Positions 15,873 to 24,386 of a stretch of DNA of 64,000 bases are shown here, in pieces. The position numbers were made by a program, and so were the translations under genes. Source of the DNA: Candidatus Freyarchaeota archaeon (GTDB lineage Archaea; Asgardarchaeota; Jordiarchaeia; Jordiarchaeales; Jordiarchaeaceae); the NCBI GenBank assembly GCA_030587365.1, contig JAUQZE010000027.1, forward strand, positions 372,001 through 436,000, read 5' to 3'. Positions within the stretch are counted from its first letter, which is position 1. Each line of letters starts with the position of its first letter. The notes under the pieces are model-generated. The model searched no databases, was not told where the DNA came from, and saw nothing but the letters and a program-made list of their open reading frames with translations.

Positions 15873-17759
15873 CTACTCATCTAAAAAATCAGTAATATCG
15901 AGTGATTCAGTTGTTTCAGTTGTTTTAAGTTCGTTCGACCGTTTCCCACGATAATGGTCTCTAATCAGTTTCTCAAGCTGCCTCGAAGATTCATAGTCAA
16001 TTTTGCTACTTATTCCTCCGTCGCGTGAAACAATTATCTGAGCCTTACCATTAACAACATGTTCATAAGTTTCAAGAGGCACCTCGGGATATTTCCTCTT
16101 AAGGGTCTCAACAATGCTAGCCACCTCCGGGCTCTGGGTAACGACCAAAAAAGCAGAGTCCACTTCCCCACCTCTAGAACCGAAGAGCCTTTTCAACTCA
16201 TTCTTAATATCGTCGTCAGCACACATCGTCTCAATAACAGAATCACAATTGGTTACTTCAGCCTCATTTTCAACCACTCGAGCACTTTTTGAAACTTCGG
16301 GCTCAGAGTATAACTTCTCGGATTCCTCGTTTACAGACTTCCTTTTCCCCGTCTTAGACTTCGCCCTCTTTCTATTCTCTTTCGCCATCTTGGAACTCTT
16401 CTTTTCAGTTCGCGGAACGGACACCGTATTGAAACTATGTAGCTCTATCTTGGGCAATTCTTTTCGGTCTTTTACCGCACCCTTCTCAAAGGAATCAGCT
16501 TTAGAAGTAGCGGCGGCTGACATTGATGACTGTAGGTCAGTAAGTAGTTTCTGAGCATGTTCAAATAATCTCGAAAGATCCACTTCGCTTAGTTTTTGAG
16601 AGTTGTTTATTACCTCAAAGAATTGCTGAAACCCTTTGGGATTCAATCCAGTCTTTTTACAAACAAATTCTTCAACCTGGGGGAGAGACCCGAACGCCGC
16701 TTTCCCGGTTAATTTCACGTAAACTTCCTTTAATGCAGAAGTTACCACTCCTTTCAAGTGATAGGTACAGTTATCCCAGTCGCCCTCTGCATACGCTTTC
16801 TGGGCTAGATCCCATAGTCCATCTCTTCTCTGGGCATAAAATTCGCTACTGTTTCCTCCCTCAATTAATAAGGGTTCAACATATTTTTTAATCTCCAACA
16901 CCTTTGGAGGTTCCTTATTTGTAATGGGTTGAGAAGAGGAACCCAGCTTTATGCGCTGTTTTGGAGATTCTTGGAATGTTTCAGATGTTCTTAAAATGAC
17001 TTGAGGAGATATGCGTCTTAGTTGTTCTCGAAATGCAGTTAGTTCTTCCCTCAAAAGTTTTTTAAAATTGGCAACTCCCCATTCGTGTATAACCAGTGAT
17101 GCTGCAATGGTTGCTATCATGAGAATGGAGTCCACAGTGAGCAGTATTTGGAAAACCGCCCCTGTTCCGTTGAGAAATATTAGCGGAACGAGCAAGGTCA
17201 TAAGAACTATGGTGAGGATCAACCCCCTTCTTGCTTGTGAGTAGGCTTTCTGTAAAATCTCACCCTTATTCGGTCTAAAAATTCTACTAGCTCTCTGTAA
17301 AACATAGTCTTTTCTGCTTTGCAGCACAGATGATAAATCAGATACGGGTACCATCTCAACCGAGTCAACCTTGGGGTCCCCCTCGTCGCGAGAGCCGCTC
17401 ACCAAGAATTTATTTGCGACTATAATAACTTGCTTACCCATATAATGTGGAGCATTCACCCCAAATACCTTTTTCAGCTCTACGCCGCTTGTACTCGGAC
17501 TATTAACCAACTGATTAAGCAAAACGCTGGAAAATTTAGATAGGGTACGCCTATCTTCTCTAACTTTTCCCACAGCAGTAGCTCTATATGCAACGGCATC
17601 AAGAACACTGTAACTCTTTCCCTCATATATTTTCCAAGCCACACTCACCGGAACATTCTCATAAGACTCTACATTATAACCATTATCGAAAAAAATACCC
17701 GAAGCCTCCTCACTCCGGGAGGCCTCACTTCCTATTTGCTTCGTTTTTATTTCCTCCAT
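15873..17759 (-). CDS. Large two-TM protein of unknown family
   Basis: The protein is about 628 residues from ATG 17759, which has AAAGG six bases upstream; the longer frame would overlap the HTH gene. Residues ~180-235 contain two membrane segments (LILTIVLMTLLVPLIFL and a second hydrophobic stretch ending IATIAASLVIHEW). Flanking soluble domains lie on the cytosolic side. A middle part has helical features, AYAEGDWDNCTYHLKGVV. A Lys/Ser/Glu-rich linker precedes a small alpha/beta C-terminal domain with YPEVPLETYEHVVNGKA. The gene is 16 bases from the helicase gene. It may anchor the DNA-processing enzymes to the membrane. No family was recognised. Confidence 0.65.
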   Translation of the reverse strand: MEEIKTKQIGSEASRSEEASGIFFDNGYNVESYENVPVSVAWKIYEGKSYSVLDAVAYRATAVGKVREDRRTLSKFSSVLLNQLVNSPSTSGVELKKVFGVNAPHYMGKQVIIVANKFLVSGSRDEGDPKVDSVEMVPVSDLSSVLQSRKDYVLQRASRIFRPNKGEILQKAYSQARRGLILTIVLMTLLVPLIFLNGTGAVFQILLTVDSILMIATIAASLVIHEWGVANFKKLLREELTAFREQLRRISPQVILRTSETFQESPKQRIKLGSSSQPITNKEPPKVLEIKKYVEPLLIEGGNSSEFYAQRRDGLWDLAQKAYAEGDWDNCTYHLKGVVTSALKEVYVKLTGKAAFGSLPQVEEFVCKKTGLNPKGFQQFFEVINNSQKLSEVDLSRLFEHAQKLLTDLQSSMSAAATSKADSFEKGAVKDRKELPKIELHSFNTVSVPRTEKKSSKMAKENRKRAKSKTGKRKSVNEESEKLYSEPEVSKSARVVENEAEVTNCDSVIETMCADDDIKNELKRLFGSRGGEVDSAFLVVTQSPEVASIVETLKRKYPEVPLETYEHVVNGKAQIIVSRDGGISSKIDYESSRQLEKLIRDHYRGKRSNELKTTETTESLDITDFLDE

Positions 17760-17778
17760 ATACAACCTTTCATTAGTT

Positions 17779-18039
17779 TTACATAGGCCATCCACCTGAC
17801 GGTGGAGGCAGAAAGGAAGATTTATCGCCCTTAGCCCTTTTTTCCGAAACATCCTTTGACTCTTCCCGCGATAGCTGCTCGTCAGAACGCTTTCTTTTCA
17901 AAGTCAGCTCTAGTCTCCTTGCATGTCTCAATACCGTTGCCTCTGACACACCAAGTCTTTCGGCGATCTCTCTCACTGTTAATCCTTGGCTGTGAAGCTG
18001 TCTTAGATTATTATCAGTAAATTTTCTACCCGGCGTCAT
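17779..18039 (-). CDS. Helix-turn-helix protein, first gene of the leftward operon
   Basis: This 86-residue protein has one clear helix-turn-helix, LTVREIAERLGVSEATVLRH, near residues 22-41, of the resolvase/sigma-like type. A strongly basic segment and a Ser/Lys-rich tail follow. ATG 18039 has AGGTG about seven bases upstream. It is the first gene after the central divergent spacer, so it is the obvious candidate to bind the 39-bp motif in that spacer and control the cluster. The C-terminal tail has no known fold and could contact a partner. Confidence 0.72.
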   Translation of the reverse strand: MTPGRKFTDNNLRQLHSQGLTVREIAERLGVSEATVLRHARRLELTLKRKRSDEQLSREESKDVSEKRAKGDKSSFLPPPSGGWPM

Positions 18040-18074
18040 AGGTCGCACCTAAGAAAGTGTTAGCTTTCGAACCG

Positions 18075-18086
18075 CCTTTATAAAGG
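18075..18086 (-). promoter_or_regulatory. TATA box of the leftward operon
   Basis: CCTTTATAAAGG lies about 36 bases upstream of the ATG at 18039. An archaeal TATA at this position would start transcription near 18050-18056, giving a short leader. A nearly identical element, CTTTATAAAGG, is found in the opposite direction at 18798-18808, so the two divergent operons probably have matched promoters. Confidence 0.6.
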
Positions 18087-18278
18087 CTTACGTCGGTTTT
18101 CGAAGAGTTCTTTTTTCTAGTTTTTGGGGATTATTAGAACTCCAATAATAATTTAAAAACGAATTTTTGCTCCTTTTTCATTATTATTTTTAATATCTTG
18201 CTATTTTTCTTATCAGAGTATTATAAATTCCTATTTTACATCCACAAAATTAGCCAAACAAGTTGCAGATACCCCTCA

Positions 18279-18317
18279 TTGCAAAAAATATGTAAAAATT
18301 TGTATAAAAATTACATA
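18279..18317 (+). repeat. 39-bp motif, copy A
   Basis: The copy begins TTGCAAAAAATATGTAA, is followed by 15 bases and ends TTACATA. The TATGTAA and TTACATA arms are inverted repeats of each other. Copies B and C have the same total length and the same spacing, so this is not a chance AT-rich match. It is 34/39 identical to copy B by eye. Confidence 0.8.
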
Positions 18318-18565
18318 GGATCTGTTGAGGTATGCTCATATAAAAACATATGAAAGATAGGTCCAAATTTTTGAAAAAGGCTAAACTTCGCCAAGGCGAC
18401 TCAAAATTAAGAGTATGGAAAGGGTTAGGTTACCCTTCCTGATTGAACTTTACCCCCATTTTCTGACTGCATGTCTTACAAATGATAACTTTAGACCTAC
18501 GCCTTTAAGATTTTACTCCTATTAGTTTCTTCCATCCAGGTTCTCCAATATTCGAATAACAGAAA

Positions 18566-18604
18566 TATGTAATTTTTGACCAATTTTTTACATATTTTTT
18601 GCAT
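18566..18604 (-). repeat. 39-bp motif, copy B (inverted relative to A)
   Basis: On the minus strand it reads ATGCAAAAAATATGTAA, 15 bases, TTACATA. It lies 249 bases from copy A and faces it. With copy A it forms a head-to-head pair inside the divergent spacer. Confidence 0.8.
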
Positions 18605-18797
18605 ACGATAGTTTCACAAGAGATATCCCGTGTTTTTATAGCAGTAAAAAAGAACCTCATAAAACTCTAAAATTAAAACTAAAGAGAAAAAAATGATATA
18701 AATGAAAAAAAGAGAAAAAAAACATCAAAAATGATGAAAAAAGGATTCATAAACCTCCAAATCAAGCAAAAAAGCCTTCACAAAAGCAAGCACAAGT

Positions 18798-18808
18798 CTT
18801 TATAAAGG
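18798..18808 (+). promoter_or_regulatory. TATA box of the rightward operon
   Basis: CTTTATAAAGG precedes the rightward operon. Transcription starting about 25 bases downstream would begin near 18829, almost exactly at the 5' arm of the GC-rich stem at 18833. The first ATG is at 18960, so the leader would be about 130 bases. Confidence 0.55.
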
Positions 18809-18832
18809 CAAAACTGAATCTAGCAACCCTTA

Positions 18833-18907
18833 GTGCGGCGCAAAACATCTGAGTAACCTCTCTATAAGACCACACCTATACTACTTATCCGAATTCGAGC
18901 GCCGCAC
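18833..18907 (+). ncRNA. Structured 5' leader or small RNA
   Basis: GTGCGGCGC at 18833-18841 is a perfect complement of GCGCCGCAC at 18899-18907, giving a 9-bp GC-rich stem around a 57-base loop. An inner ATAAG/CTTAT pair (18864-18868 and 18884-18888) can also form. It stands out strongly from the AT-rich surroundings and begins where the predicted transcript starts. I tested it as a tRNA and rejected that, because the T-arm and D-arm do not fit. It may be a regulatory leader or a processed RNA. Confidence 0.5.
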
Positions 18908-18959
18908 CAACAATAATAATCGTGAAACCGCAAGAAAAAAGGGAATTTGGTGAAAATAA

Positions 18960-19241
18960 ATGCCCGAAGTTTATTGTCAGGTTTTAAACCGGAAGGTTGA
19001 TGGAGGCTATTGTGCCTTTGTGTGTGAGCTTCCTGAAACCGAGAAAAAAATCTTTTACAACCCAGTCAGAGGAATATACGCCGAATGCAACTTTTGCGAA
19101 GACATCCCAGAATCGAAACCAGTCCGTAAAACTATCTCCACAGTCATAAAAAAGTCTGAACTGGAAAATCCCGAAAATACGCTGAGAATTCCCCAGTCAG
19201 TGATTCTCAAATTAATTACCGTTTTGGAGGGGGACAAGTAA
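18960..19241 (+). CDS. Small Cys-rich protein, first gene of the rightward operon
   Basis: This 93-residue protein has cysteines at MPEVYCQVLNRKVDGGYCAF and then C...C pairs in ECNFCED, so a metal-binding fold in the first half is likely. The second half is a predicted amphipathic helix ending VILKLITVLEGDK. ATG 18960 has a weak GGTGA six bases upstream. Its last bases overlap the start of the RadA-like gene (TAATG), so the two are translated together. It may be a small partner of that protein. Confidence 0.65.
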   Translation: MPEVYCQVLNRKVDGGYCAFVCELPETEKKIFYNPVRGIYAECNFCEDIPESKPVRKTISTVIKKSELENPENTLRIPQSVILKLITVLEGDK

Positions 19242-20305
19242 TGGATTTAACTAACATTAAAGGGGTAGGTCCCGAGAAAGCCAAGAAGCTTATGAACGCT
19301 GGTTACAGCACAGTGGAGAGCATCGCCTTCTCCTCACCCAGAGACCTCTCTATGGATTCCGGCATACCCGAAGAGACAGCCAGACAAATCATAGCCTCCG
19401 CCAAGATAATTGTCCGCTCTAAAGAAAACACAAAAGGCGGAAAACTGGTGGAGATTCTCTCTGGTAAAGACGCCAAAAAGATTCTAAATAGTATGGAACA
19501 TATTACCACTGGTTTGAAAGGACTCGACAATATACTAGGTGGAGGAGTAGAGACCTGCGCGGTTACCGAGTTTTACGGACCCGCAAAAGCTGGAAAAACC
19601 CAGATTTGCCACCAGCTCTGCGTCACCGTCCAACTCCCCAAAGAAAAGGGCGGTTTAGAGGCTCCAGCCCTATACATAGATACCGAGAGGACTGTGAAAT
19701 ACGACCATATCAAAAGCGTGGCGGAGAGATTCGGTTTGGATCCAGACTTGGCGAGCGATAACGTTTTTTATGCTTACGCTATGAACAGTGAAGCCCTCTT
19801 TGATATGGTTCACAAGAGTCTAGATGAGGTGGTTCAAAACCGGGGGATTAAACTCGTGGTGGTGGACTGCCTAACCGGGCACTTCCGTGCAGAGTACTGT
19901 GGGAGGGAGAGTCTGCCCCTGAGGCAGCAAAAGATGAATAGAGTTATCCACGATCTTCTGAGAATCGCCGTTTCCCACGACTTGGCTGTTGTGGTAACAA
20001 ATCAGGTTCACTCCCAACCCGACCTGTACGGCAAGAGCGAGAATCCCATAGGCGGACACACCGTTGCTCACGGAGTTACCTTCAGGCTGGGGTTGAGTAC
20101 AAGGAAACACAACATGAGAGTGGCAACCGTGGTAGATGCTCCAGCGCTGCCACCGAAAGAGACTTACTTCGCAATAACCGCCAAGGGACTAATTGACATA
20201 ACCGCCAAGGATCTGAGTTCCAAGGAACCCATAGAATTCTCCGAAGCGAAAGAGATAGAGGAAAAAGCCGAGAAAGTGGAGGAAGAAGAAGCAGTCTTGG
20301 ACTAA
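19241..20305 (+). CDS. Divergent RadA-family recombinase
   Basis: This 354-residue protein has the RadA layout. The N-terminal helix-hairpin-helix is ITGVGPEKAKKL-like (IKGVGPEKAKKLMNAGYSTV). Then comes a polymerisation linker and a RecA core: FYGPAKAGKTQICHQL for Walker A, YIDTERTVK, KLVVVDCLTGHFRAEYCG for Walker B, and VVVTNQVHSQPDL. Housekeeping RadA usually has GEFGSGKTQ, with Gly-Ser before Gly-Lys; here the loop is GPAKAGKTQ. The C-terminus has a 30-residue Glu/Lys-rich extension not seen in normal RadA. It starts at ATG 19241 overlapping the upstream stop. It probably forms filaments on ssDNA. A dedicated paralogue beside VirB4-like genes suggests a role with imported or transferred DNA. 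Confidence 0.85.
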   Translation: MDLTNIKGVGPEKAKKLMNAGYSTVESIAFSSPRDLSMDSGIPEETARQIIASAKIIVRSKENTKGGKLVEILSGKDAKKILNSMEHITTGLKGLDNILGGGVETCAVTEFYGPAKAGKTQICHQLCVTVQLPKEKGGLEAPALYIDTERTVKYDHIKSVAERFGLDPDLASDNVFYAYAMNSEALFDMVHKSLDEVVQNRGIKLVVVDCLTGHFRAEYCGRESLPLRQQKMNRVIHDLLRIAVSHDLAVVVTNQVHSQPDLYGKSENPIGGHTVAHGVTFRLGLSTRKHNMRVATVVDAPALPPKETYFAITAKGLIDITAKDLSSKEPIEFSEAKEIEEKAEKVEEEEAVLD

Positions 20306-20323
20306 TTTGGCGTGGGATACTAT

Positions 20324-22987
20324 ATGTGGAAACGGGGAGTAACTCTGGTTCTGGTTTCTTTCATACTGGTATTGATGGTTTCTGGTCTTTTTGCAGCTGT
20401 TAGTTCATTCCCCGCTTTCCCAGTTCAACCCAGTGCCGCGTCAGACTCCAGTTATGTTCCAAAATCTGTGGTTAGTGCTGCTTACCTCACCAATCAATCA
20501 ACCGTCCAAAAATGGGAGAGATACTTCACGAGCAATTCCAGCCAGGATAACCTGCAAAACATAGTTGGATTTCTTTCTGGTCTAGGAACCCGACACACAT
20601 CAAGACCGGAGTGCAACACTTCGGCGGATTACATTTTCTCAACCCTCTCTTCATATGGTTACGCACCTCTAAGAGATAACTTTACGGTTATGTGGCAGGG
20701 CACCCCATACGTCACCCAAAATATATACTGCGTTAAACCCTCTTCGTCAGTGGAAATAATTCTTTTAGTCTGTCACTACGATTCAATAAGGGCTCTCAGA
20801 ATCGGAACATCGATTTACGATCTTCAGAACACCAACTGTCCCGGAGCCGTTGACGATGCGTCTGGTGTGGCGGTGCTTCTTGAAACCGCTAGACTGCTCG
20901 CTAATGTAAGTCTTGACAAGACTCTGGTTTTCGCTTTTCTGAGCGGAGAGGAGGGAAACAGCACAACAGAACACTGGTTCGGCTCCGAACAACTAATCAC
21001 CCAAGGATACATCCTGTTTACTGTGCAGCTCTCAAACATAAAACGAGTAATATACTTGGACACTCTTGGGGAGCCCCCTTACGGGGAACAGCATGGAAAT
21101 ATAACGATTTTCTCAACTCTCGCATCATCAGCAAACAAAACTTCCCTTATCGGCGCTGCGTCTGACCTAGGTATTAACGTCGTCTCAGTGAATAATCCGA
21201 GGGTTTCATCAGTTTCGGAGGCTCAAAACCAGTTTTGTTCAGAATGGGGCTTGCAATCAGTTTTGCCTACGGTAACCATCTCACAGGAGAACTGGAATAT
21301 AACCATTAGCGAGAGATTAACTGCACTGGATACCGCTTCCATAGCAGATTACACTTTCGTTGAGAATATCGTCAAGGTCGTTACAGGAGCGTTGATACGC
21401 GAGTTCTTCACTCTTCCGCTAAGCTCTCCCAGCTACGTAGCCGGATGGAAGAAGCTCGCAAACCTAAACCCATACGGGATTAACCTCTTTGAGAGGGACT
21501 ATGTTGAATACCTAGCAGACCCGAATTCCGATGTTATAATAGTAGGACCCGGGCTAGACTTTACACCCTCTGAGTTCCAGAAACTAATTGGAGTCGGTAA
21601 ACCTCTCATCTGCACTGGTGAAAACGGTGTGAGGTTGCTTAACAGTCTAGGCGCCCAAGTTAATGGTACTCCCTCCAGTACTGATCATGTTTCTCTGACT
21701 AGAATGGATTTGTTCTATCATCCTATATGGGAAAACGTGGAGCAGAACACCACCGTGATAATCAATCAGGGTCAGTCCGCTCTGATTACCACCGAAAGCA
21801 ACCTTTTCTCATTTTTAGGGTATAAGGGAGACTGCTGGCTGGGATTCTATCACGATAACCAATCACTAAGGTACGTCTTCTATGTTGGAAGAGACGACCC
21901 TTCGAGTCTGAGCGATAAAGGAGAACAAATTCTAAGCAACCTAATATTCTGGAGTGCTCAACAGCAGGAGTATATTCTGCAGCTTCAGCCCACAAGGATT
22001 GCGGCTGGAGAAAGAACCAATCTTACCATGGCTATAAGAAGCGCTCTTAGCTGGGATGTCTTGCAGGCTGGCACCGTGAATCTAACCATCACCCAAAACG
22101 GGGAGGAAGTATACCGAGATTCCATTCCCACAACGAACGGCTACTTCAGTGTCAGTCTCAGTCTAAACATCGGAGAGTACGTGCTCACTGCGTCAAATGG
22201 CACGGTTTCTGCTGCGCGAATAATAAATGTATTTATTCCGTTTATGGTTCAGGTCTACTCTTCTCCACTCACAGTTCAGAATGAGTACTTTCTTTTGGCT
22301 TTAAGAATTGACAGCTTTTCATCATCCGAGCAAAATCTTGGCGTTTTTATCCCCGAACTTCGAGTGTTTAATCAGATTAGTTTACTCCCAAACCAATCTG
22401 TGGTAATCTGTGTTCCCGCGGTTTATACTCCTGCGTCAATTTACGATCAGGGTCTTCACCTATTTACGGTTCTGGTTCAGGGCTTTTACCCTAGCGTTTC
22501 CGTTCTCCCCGTGTGGATATCTCTAGAGCCGAGTAGTATTATTCTCGGATACATTCTCCCCCTAATTGCCATTTTAGCACTCAGCTTCCTTATTTACAGA
22601 AAGATATACGTGGTTAAACTACCTGAGAAGATAGTGTTAAGGGAAACCAAGAGGAGAAGGAGGAGAAGCTACTTCAACACATTTGTCGTGGACTCTGAAA
22701 TAATTGGGGTGTTAAGAGAGCGTCTCAAAAAGAAAGGATTCCAGGAGAAGGCTGAAAACCGCTTCTACAAAGCCGAAATGATAATCGAAATTGAAAATAA
22801 AGATGATAAATCATCTGTCAGAGTCTTCTCATCGATCCCATTTTCATCCAAAAACGATTTCTTAAAACTAACCAAAAGAATCAACCTAAACAGAGTCACA
22901 ATAACTGAAGAACAAGACGTGAAACCTGAACCTGAGGGGAATGCAATACCTGAATTCAAAGGAGGCCTTAAAAATGATTGGAAGTGA
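20324..22987 (+). CDS. Exported M28-peptidase-like protein with C-terminal membrane anchor
   Basis: The protein has about 887 residues. An N-terminal hydrophobic segment (VTLVLVSFILVLMVSGLFAA) acts as signal or anchor. Residues ~110-330 resemble M28 zinc peptidases: CHYDSI, PGAVDDASGVAVLLETARL, AFLSGEEGN and VIYLDTLG. The final His ligand is not obvious, so activity is uncertain. A GATase-like module follows (VGKPLICTGENGVRLLNSLG), then Ig-like strands, a membrane span (IILGYILPLIAILALSFLIY) and an 80-residue cytosolic tail. Start ATG 20324 is preferred to GTG 20312, though neither has a strong ribosome site. The extracellular part may be the surface-exposed element of the cluster, paired with the protein at 27735. 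Confidence 0.75.
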   Translation: MWKRGVTLVLVSFILVLMVSGLFAAVSSFPAFPVQPSAASDSSYVPKSVVSAAYLTNQSTVQKWERYFTSNSSQDNLQNIVGFLSGLGTRHTSRPECNTSADYIFSTLSSYGYAPLRDNFTVMWQGTPYVTQNIYCVKPSSSVEIILLVCHYDSIRALRIGTSIYDLQNTNCPGAVDDASGVAVLLETARLLANVSLDKTLVFAFLSGEEGNSTTEHWFGSEQLITQGYILFTVQLSNIKRVIYLDTLGEPPYGEQHGNITIFSTLASSANKTSLIGAASDLGINVVSVNNPRVSSVSEAQNQFCSEWGLQSVLPTVTISQENWNITISERLTALDTASIADYTFVENIVKVVTGALIREFFTLPLSSPSYVAGWKKLANLNPYGINLFERDYVEYLADPNSDVIIVGPGLDFTPSEFQKLIGVGKPLICTGENGVRLLNSLGAQVNGTPSSTDHVSLTRMDLFYHPIWENVEQNTTVIINQGQSALITTESNLFSFLGYKGDCWLGFYHDNQSLRYVFYVGRDDPSSLSDKGEQILSNLIFWSAQQQEYILQLQPTRIAAGERTNLTMAIRSALSWDVLQAGTVNLTITQNGEEVYRDSIPTTNGYFSVSLSLNIGEYVLTASNGTVSAARIINVFIPFMVQVYSSPLTVQNEYFLLALRIDSFSSSEQNLGVFIPELRVFNQISLLPNQSVVICVPAVYTPASIYDQGLHLFTVLVQGFYPSVSVLPVWISLEPSSIILGYILPLIAILALSFLIYRKIYVVKLPEKIVLRETKRRRRRSYFNTFVVDSEIIGVLRERLKKKGFQEKAENRFYKAEMIIEIENKDDKSSVRVFSSIPFSSKNDFLKLTKRINLNRVTITEEQDVKPEPEGNAIPEFKGGLKNDWK

Positions 22988-23423
22988 AGTACTCTTAAGT
23001 TGGATACTAATCTCTTTACTTTACGACTGCATTATGATTGTTATCGCCGTCTTCCTCGTGTTTCTAGGTCTAAAGGTTGCAATGACATTTCTGGCAGCTG
23101 AGGAAACCAAGACTGCTCTAGTTCCACCACAGGCTCAACCCCCAGAGAGAGCTAATCCCTACGTTCAGATAGCCAGAGCACTGGAAGAAGGGGATAAAGC
23201 CGCATTAGTCTGGCTGATGAGTCAAAAAACACCAAGAAGCAAGCTTTTTAGGGCTCTAAACTTCGCGGCGGTGGATTTGTTTTTGGGCATCACTTCCCTG
23301 TTATCCGTTCTGAGCGTTTACATCAAGATTAGGGCTCTACCAGTTCAGGACTGGATTGTGATACTCATGGCTATGGCAGCCCTTATTCTTGTGGGCCTCT
23401 CATACTGGAGGGTGAAGGATTGA
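22974..23423 (+). CDS. Small membrane protein with three predicted spans
   Basis: This 149-residue protein begins MIGSEVLLSWILISLLYD. GGAGG lies eight bases before ATG 22974, which decides the start; it overlaps the upstream gene by 14 bases. Predicted spans are at residues ~8-40, ~95-115 and ~122-142, with a soluble Pro/Gln-rich loop in between. A 36-codon frame follows directly. Located between the exported peptidase-like protein and the VirB4-like gene, it could be a membrane subunit of a translocation complex. No family name is claimed. Confidence 0.72.
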   Translation: MIGSEVLLSWILISLLYDCIMIVIAVFLVFLGLKVAMTFLAAEETKTALVPPQAQPPERANPYVQIARALEEGDKAALVWLMSQKTPRSKLFRALNFAAVDLFLGITSLLSVLSVYIKIRALPVQDWIVILMAMAALILVGLSYWRVKD

Positions 23424-23530
23424 CGATTATCAAAAATAGAATGCTCAACAGAGCTAAAAACCAAAATTTGGAACACCAAAATCAGGATGGAATACACAAT
23501 TTTAAAGAATCACATAATGAGGAGGTTTAG
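23420..23530 (+). CDS. Possible 36-residue peptide gene
   Basis: The frame begins at TTG 23420 overlapping the upstream stop, with AGGGTGAAGGA directly before it, and ends at TAG just before the VirB4-like gene. The peptide is Asn/Gln/His-rich and low in complexity. It may be a leader that couples translation, or it may be noise. Confidence 0.25.
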   Translation: MTIIKNRMLNRAKNQNLEHQNQDGIHNFKESHNEEV

Positions 23531-23532
23531 AA

Positions 23533-24381
23533 GTGTCTGCTGAAAATGAAGAAACAGAAAAAGAAAAAGAAGAACCCAGTGAACCCTACATCAAGTGGGC
23601 GGATCGAAACGCCAAACTTTTCAGCCTAATAAACGTAGCCAAGTTCATAATCGTAGCCGCCGTCCTTCTACTATCCTACTTTGTTTCAACAACGTATCTC
23701 TCATATCCCTACTGGATAATCACGACCGTTTTGTGCACCTTTATCTCGATGTGCGCAGTAAGCTCCAAGTTTGCTTCCCCATTTCTTAGACTGCTGAGTC
23801 GCGGAAAGTGGCCCAACAAAGACAAATTCTCGCTGGTTGACCCGTTACAGGATATGTCCTTCTTCTTCATGGTAGGCGAGGATTCGGTTCTAATAATGCG
23901 TGACAGCTACAAGCTAGCAGCCTACGCTATGATGAAGGTGGAGGAAATCCCACTAAGCATAAGAGGCAGCTTCAACTACTTCTTCCGAACACTCTACCTT
24001 CAAAAAATACCAGTAATCTACTTCGTAGAAAGCAGCCCAGTTTCAGAGAGAACGGTAAGGTTCCTCCCAAACCTAGATGAAGACAGCCGCCGATCCATCG
24101 CTAAGAAGGACAAGTCCCGCAGAAAAACGTACCTCTGGGGCGGAGGAGGCATCTGGACAACCCGCATAGTTCTCGGAACCAAGAAAGAGACAATAGCGCC
24201 AGTACGTCTCGACCGATCAATCGGAAAACTTGTCGAAGAGGTTAAACAGAACGCTTTCACACTAGCCACAGCATTTGAAAACTCTTATCCCCACTGCAAA
24301 ATCGAACCCCTATTGGGCGAATCCCTGCTGCAGGCTACAAAGGCTATGCTAACCGGCGGAGGAGTGTCCCATTTTTTCTAA
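23533..24381 (+). CDS. VirB4-like N-terminal half with two TM segments
   Basis: This 282-residue protein starts at GTG 23533 with GGAGGT nine bases upstream. After an acidic N-terminus there are two membrane segments (FIIVAAVLLLSYFVSTTYL; WIITTVLCTFISMCA), then a soluble domain (FSLVDPLQDMSFFF; IPLSIRGSFNYFFRTLYLQK; IPVIYFVESSPVSERTVRF; ALATAFENSYPHC-like tail). This resembles the N-terminal half of VirB4/TraC conjugation ATPases, with a TM pair as seen in archaeal homologues. The frame ends GGGVSHFF-stop at a TTTTTTC run. A -1 shift there joins it to the ATPase frame at 24387. Confidence 0.65.
   Translation: MSAENEETEKEKEEPSEPYIKWADRNAKLFSLINVAKFIIVAAVLLLSYFVSTTYLSYPYWIITTVLCTFISMCAVSSKFASPFLRLLSRGKWPNKDKFSLVDPLQDMSFFFMVGEDSVLIMRDSYKLAAYAMMKVEEIPLSIRGSFNYFFRTLYLQKIPVIYFVESSPVSERTVRFLPNLDEDSRRSIAKKDKSRRKTYLWGGGGIWTTRIVLGTKKETIAPVRLDRSIGKLVEEVKQNAFTLATAFENSYPHCKIEPLLGESLLQATKAMLTGGGVSHFF
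24372..24378 (+). promoter_or_regulatory. Slippery heptamer T TTT TTC, candidate -1 frameshift site
   Basis: The zero frame reads CAT TTT TTC TAA, so the run fits the X XXY YYZ rule of -1 frameshifting and is followed directly by a stop. A -1 slip continues CTA ACC GGA TTG GAG into the downstream ATPase. The downstream TTG start has no ribosome site of its own. A simple missing or extra T in the assembly would give the same picture. Confidence 0.5.
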
Positions 24382-24386
24382 CCGGA

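Larger units (their letters stand above)
18087..18797. other. AT-rich central divergent spacer
   Basis: About 700 bases with no credible gene lie between the two divergent TATA boxes. The sequence is very AT-rich and includes long A and T runs. It holds two inverted copies of the 39-bp motif at 18279 and 18566. The size and composition would also fit a replication or transfer origin. No protein longer than 60 residues with a ribosome site is encoded here. Confidence 0.6.

Noticed and set aside
18087..18797. CRISPR-like or iteron array in the central spacer
   Set aside because: Only two copies of the 39-bp motif are there, inverted and 249 bases apart; no regularly spaced repeats exist.
18833..18907. 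75-base GC-stem element as a tRNA gene
   Set aside because: The 9-bp outer stem is right in spacing, but no T-arm with TTCRAN loop, no D-arm and no anticodon stem can be formed on either strand.
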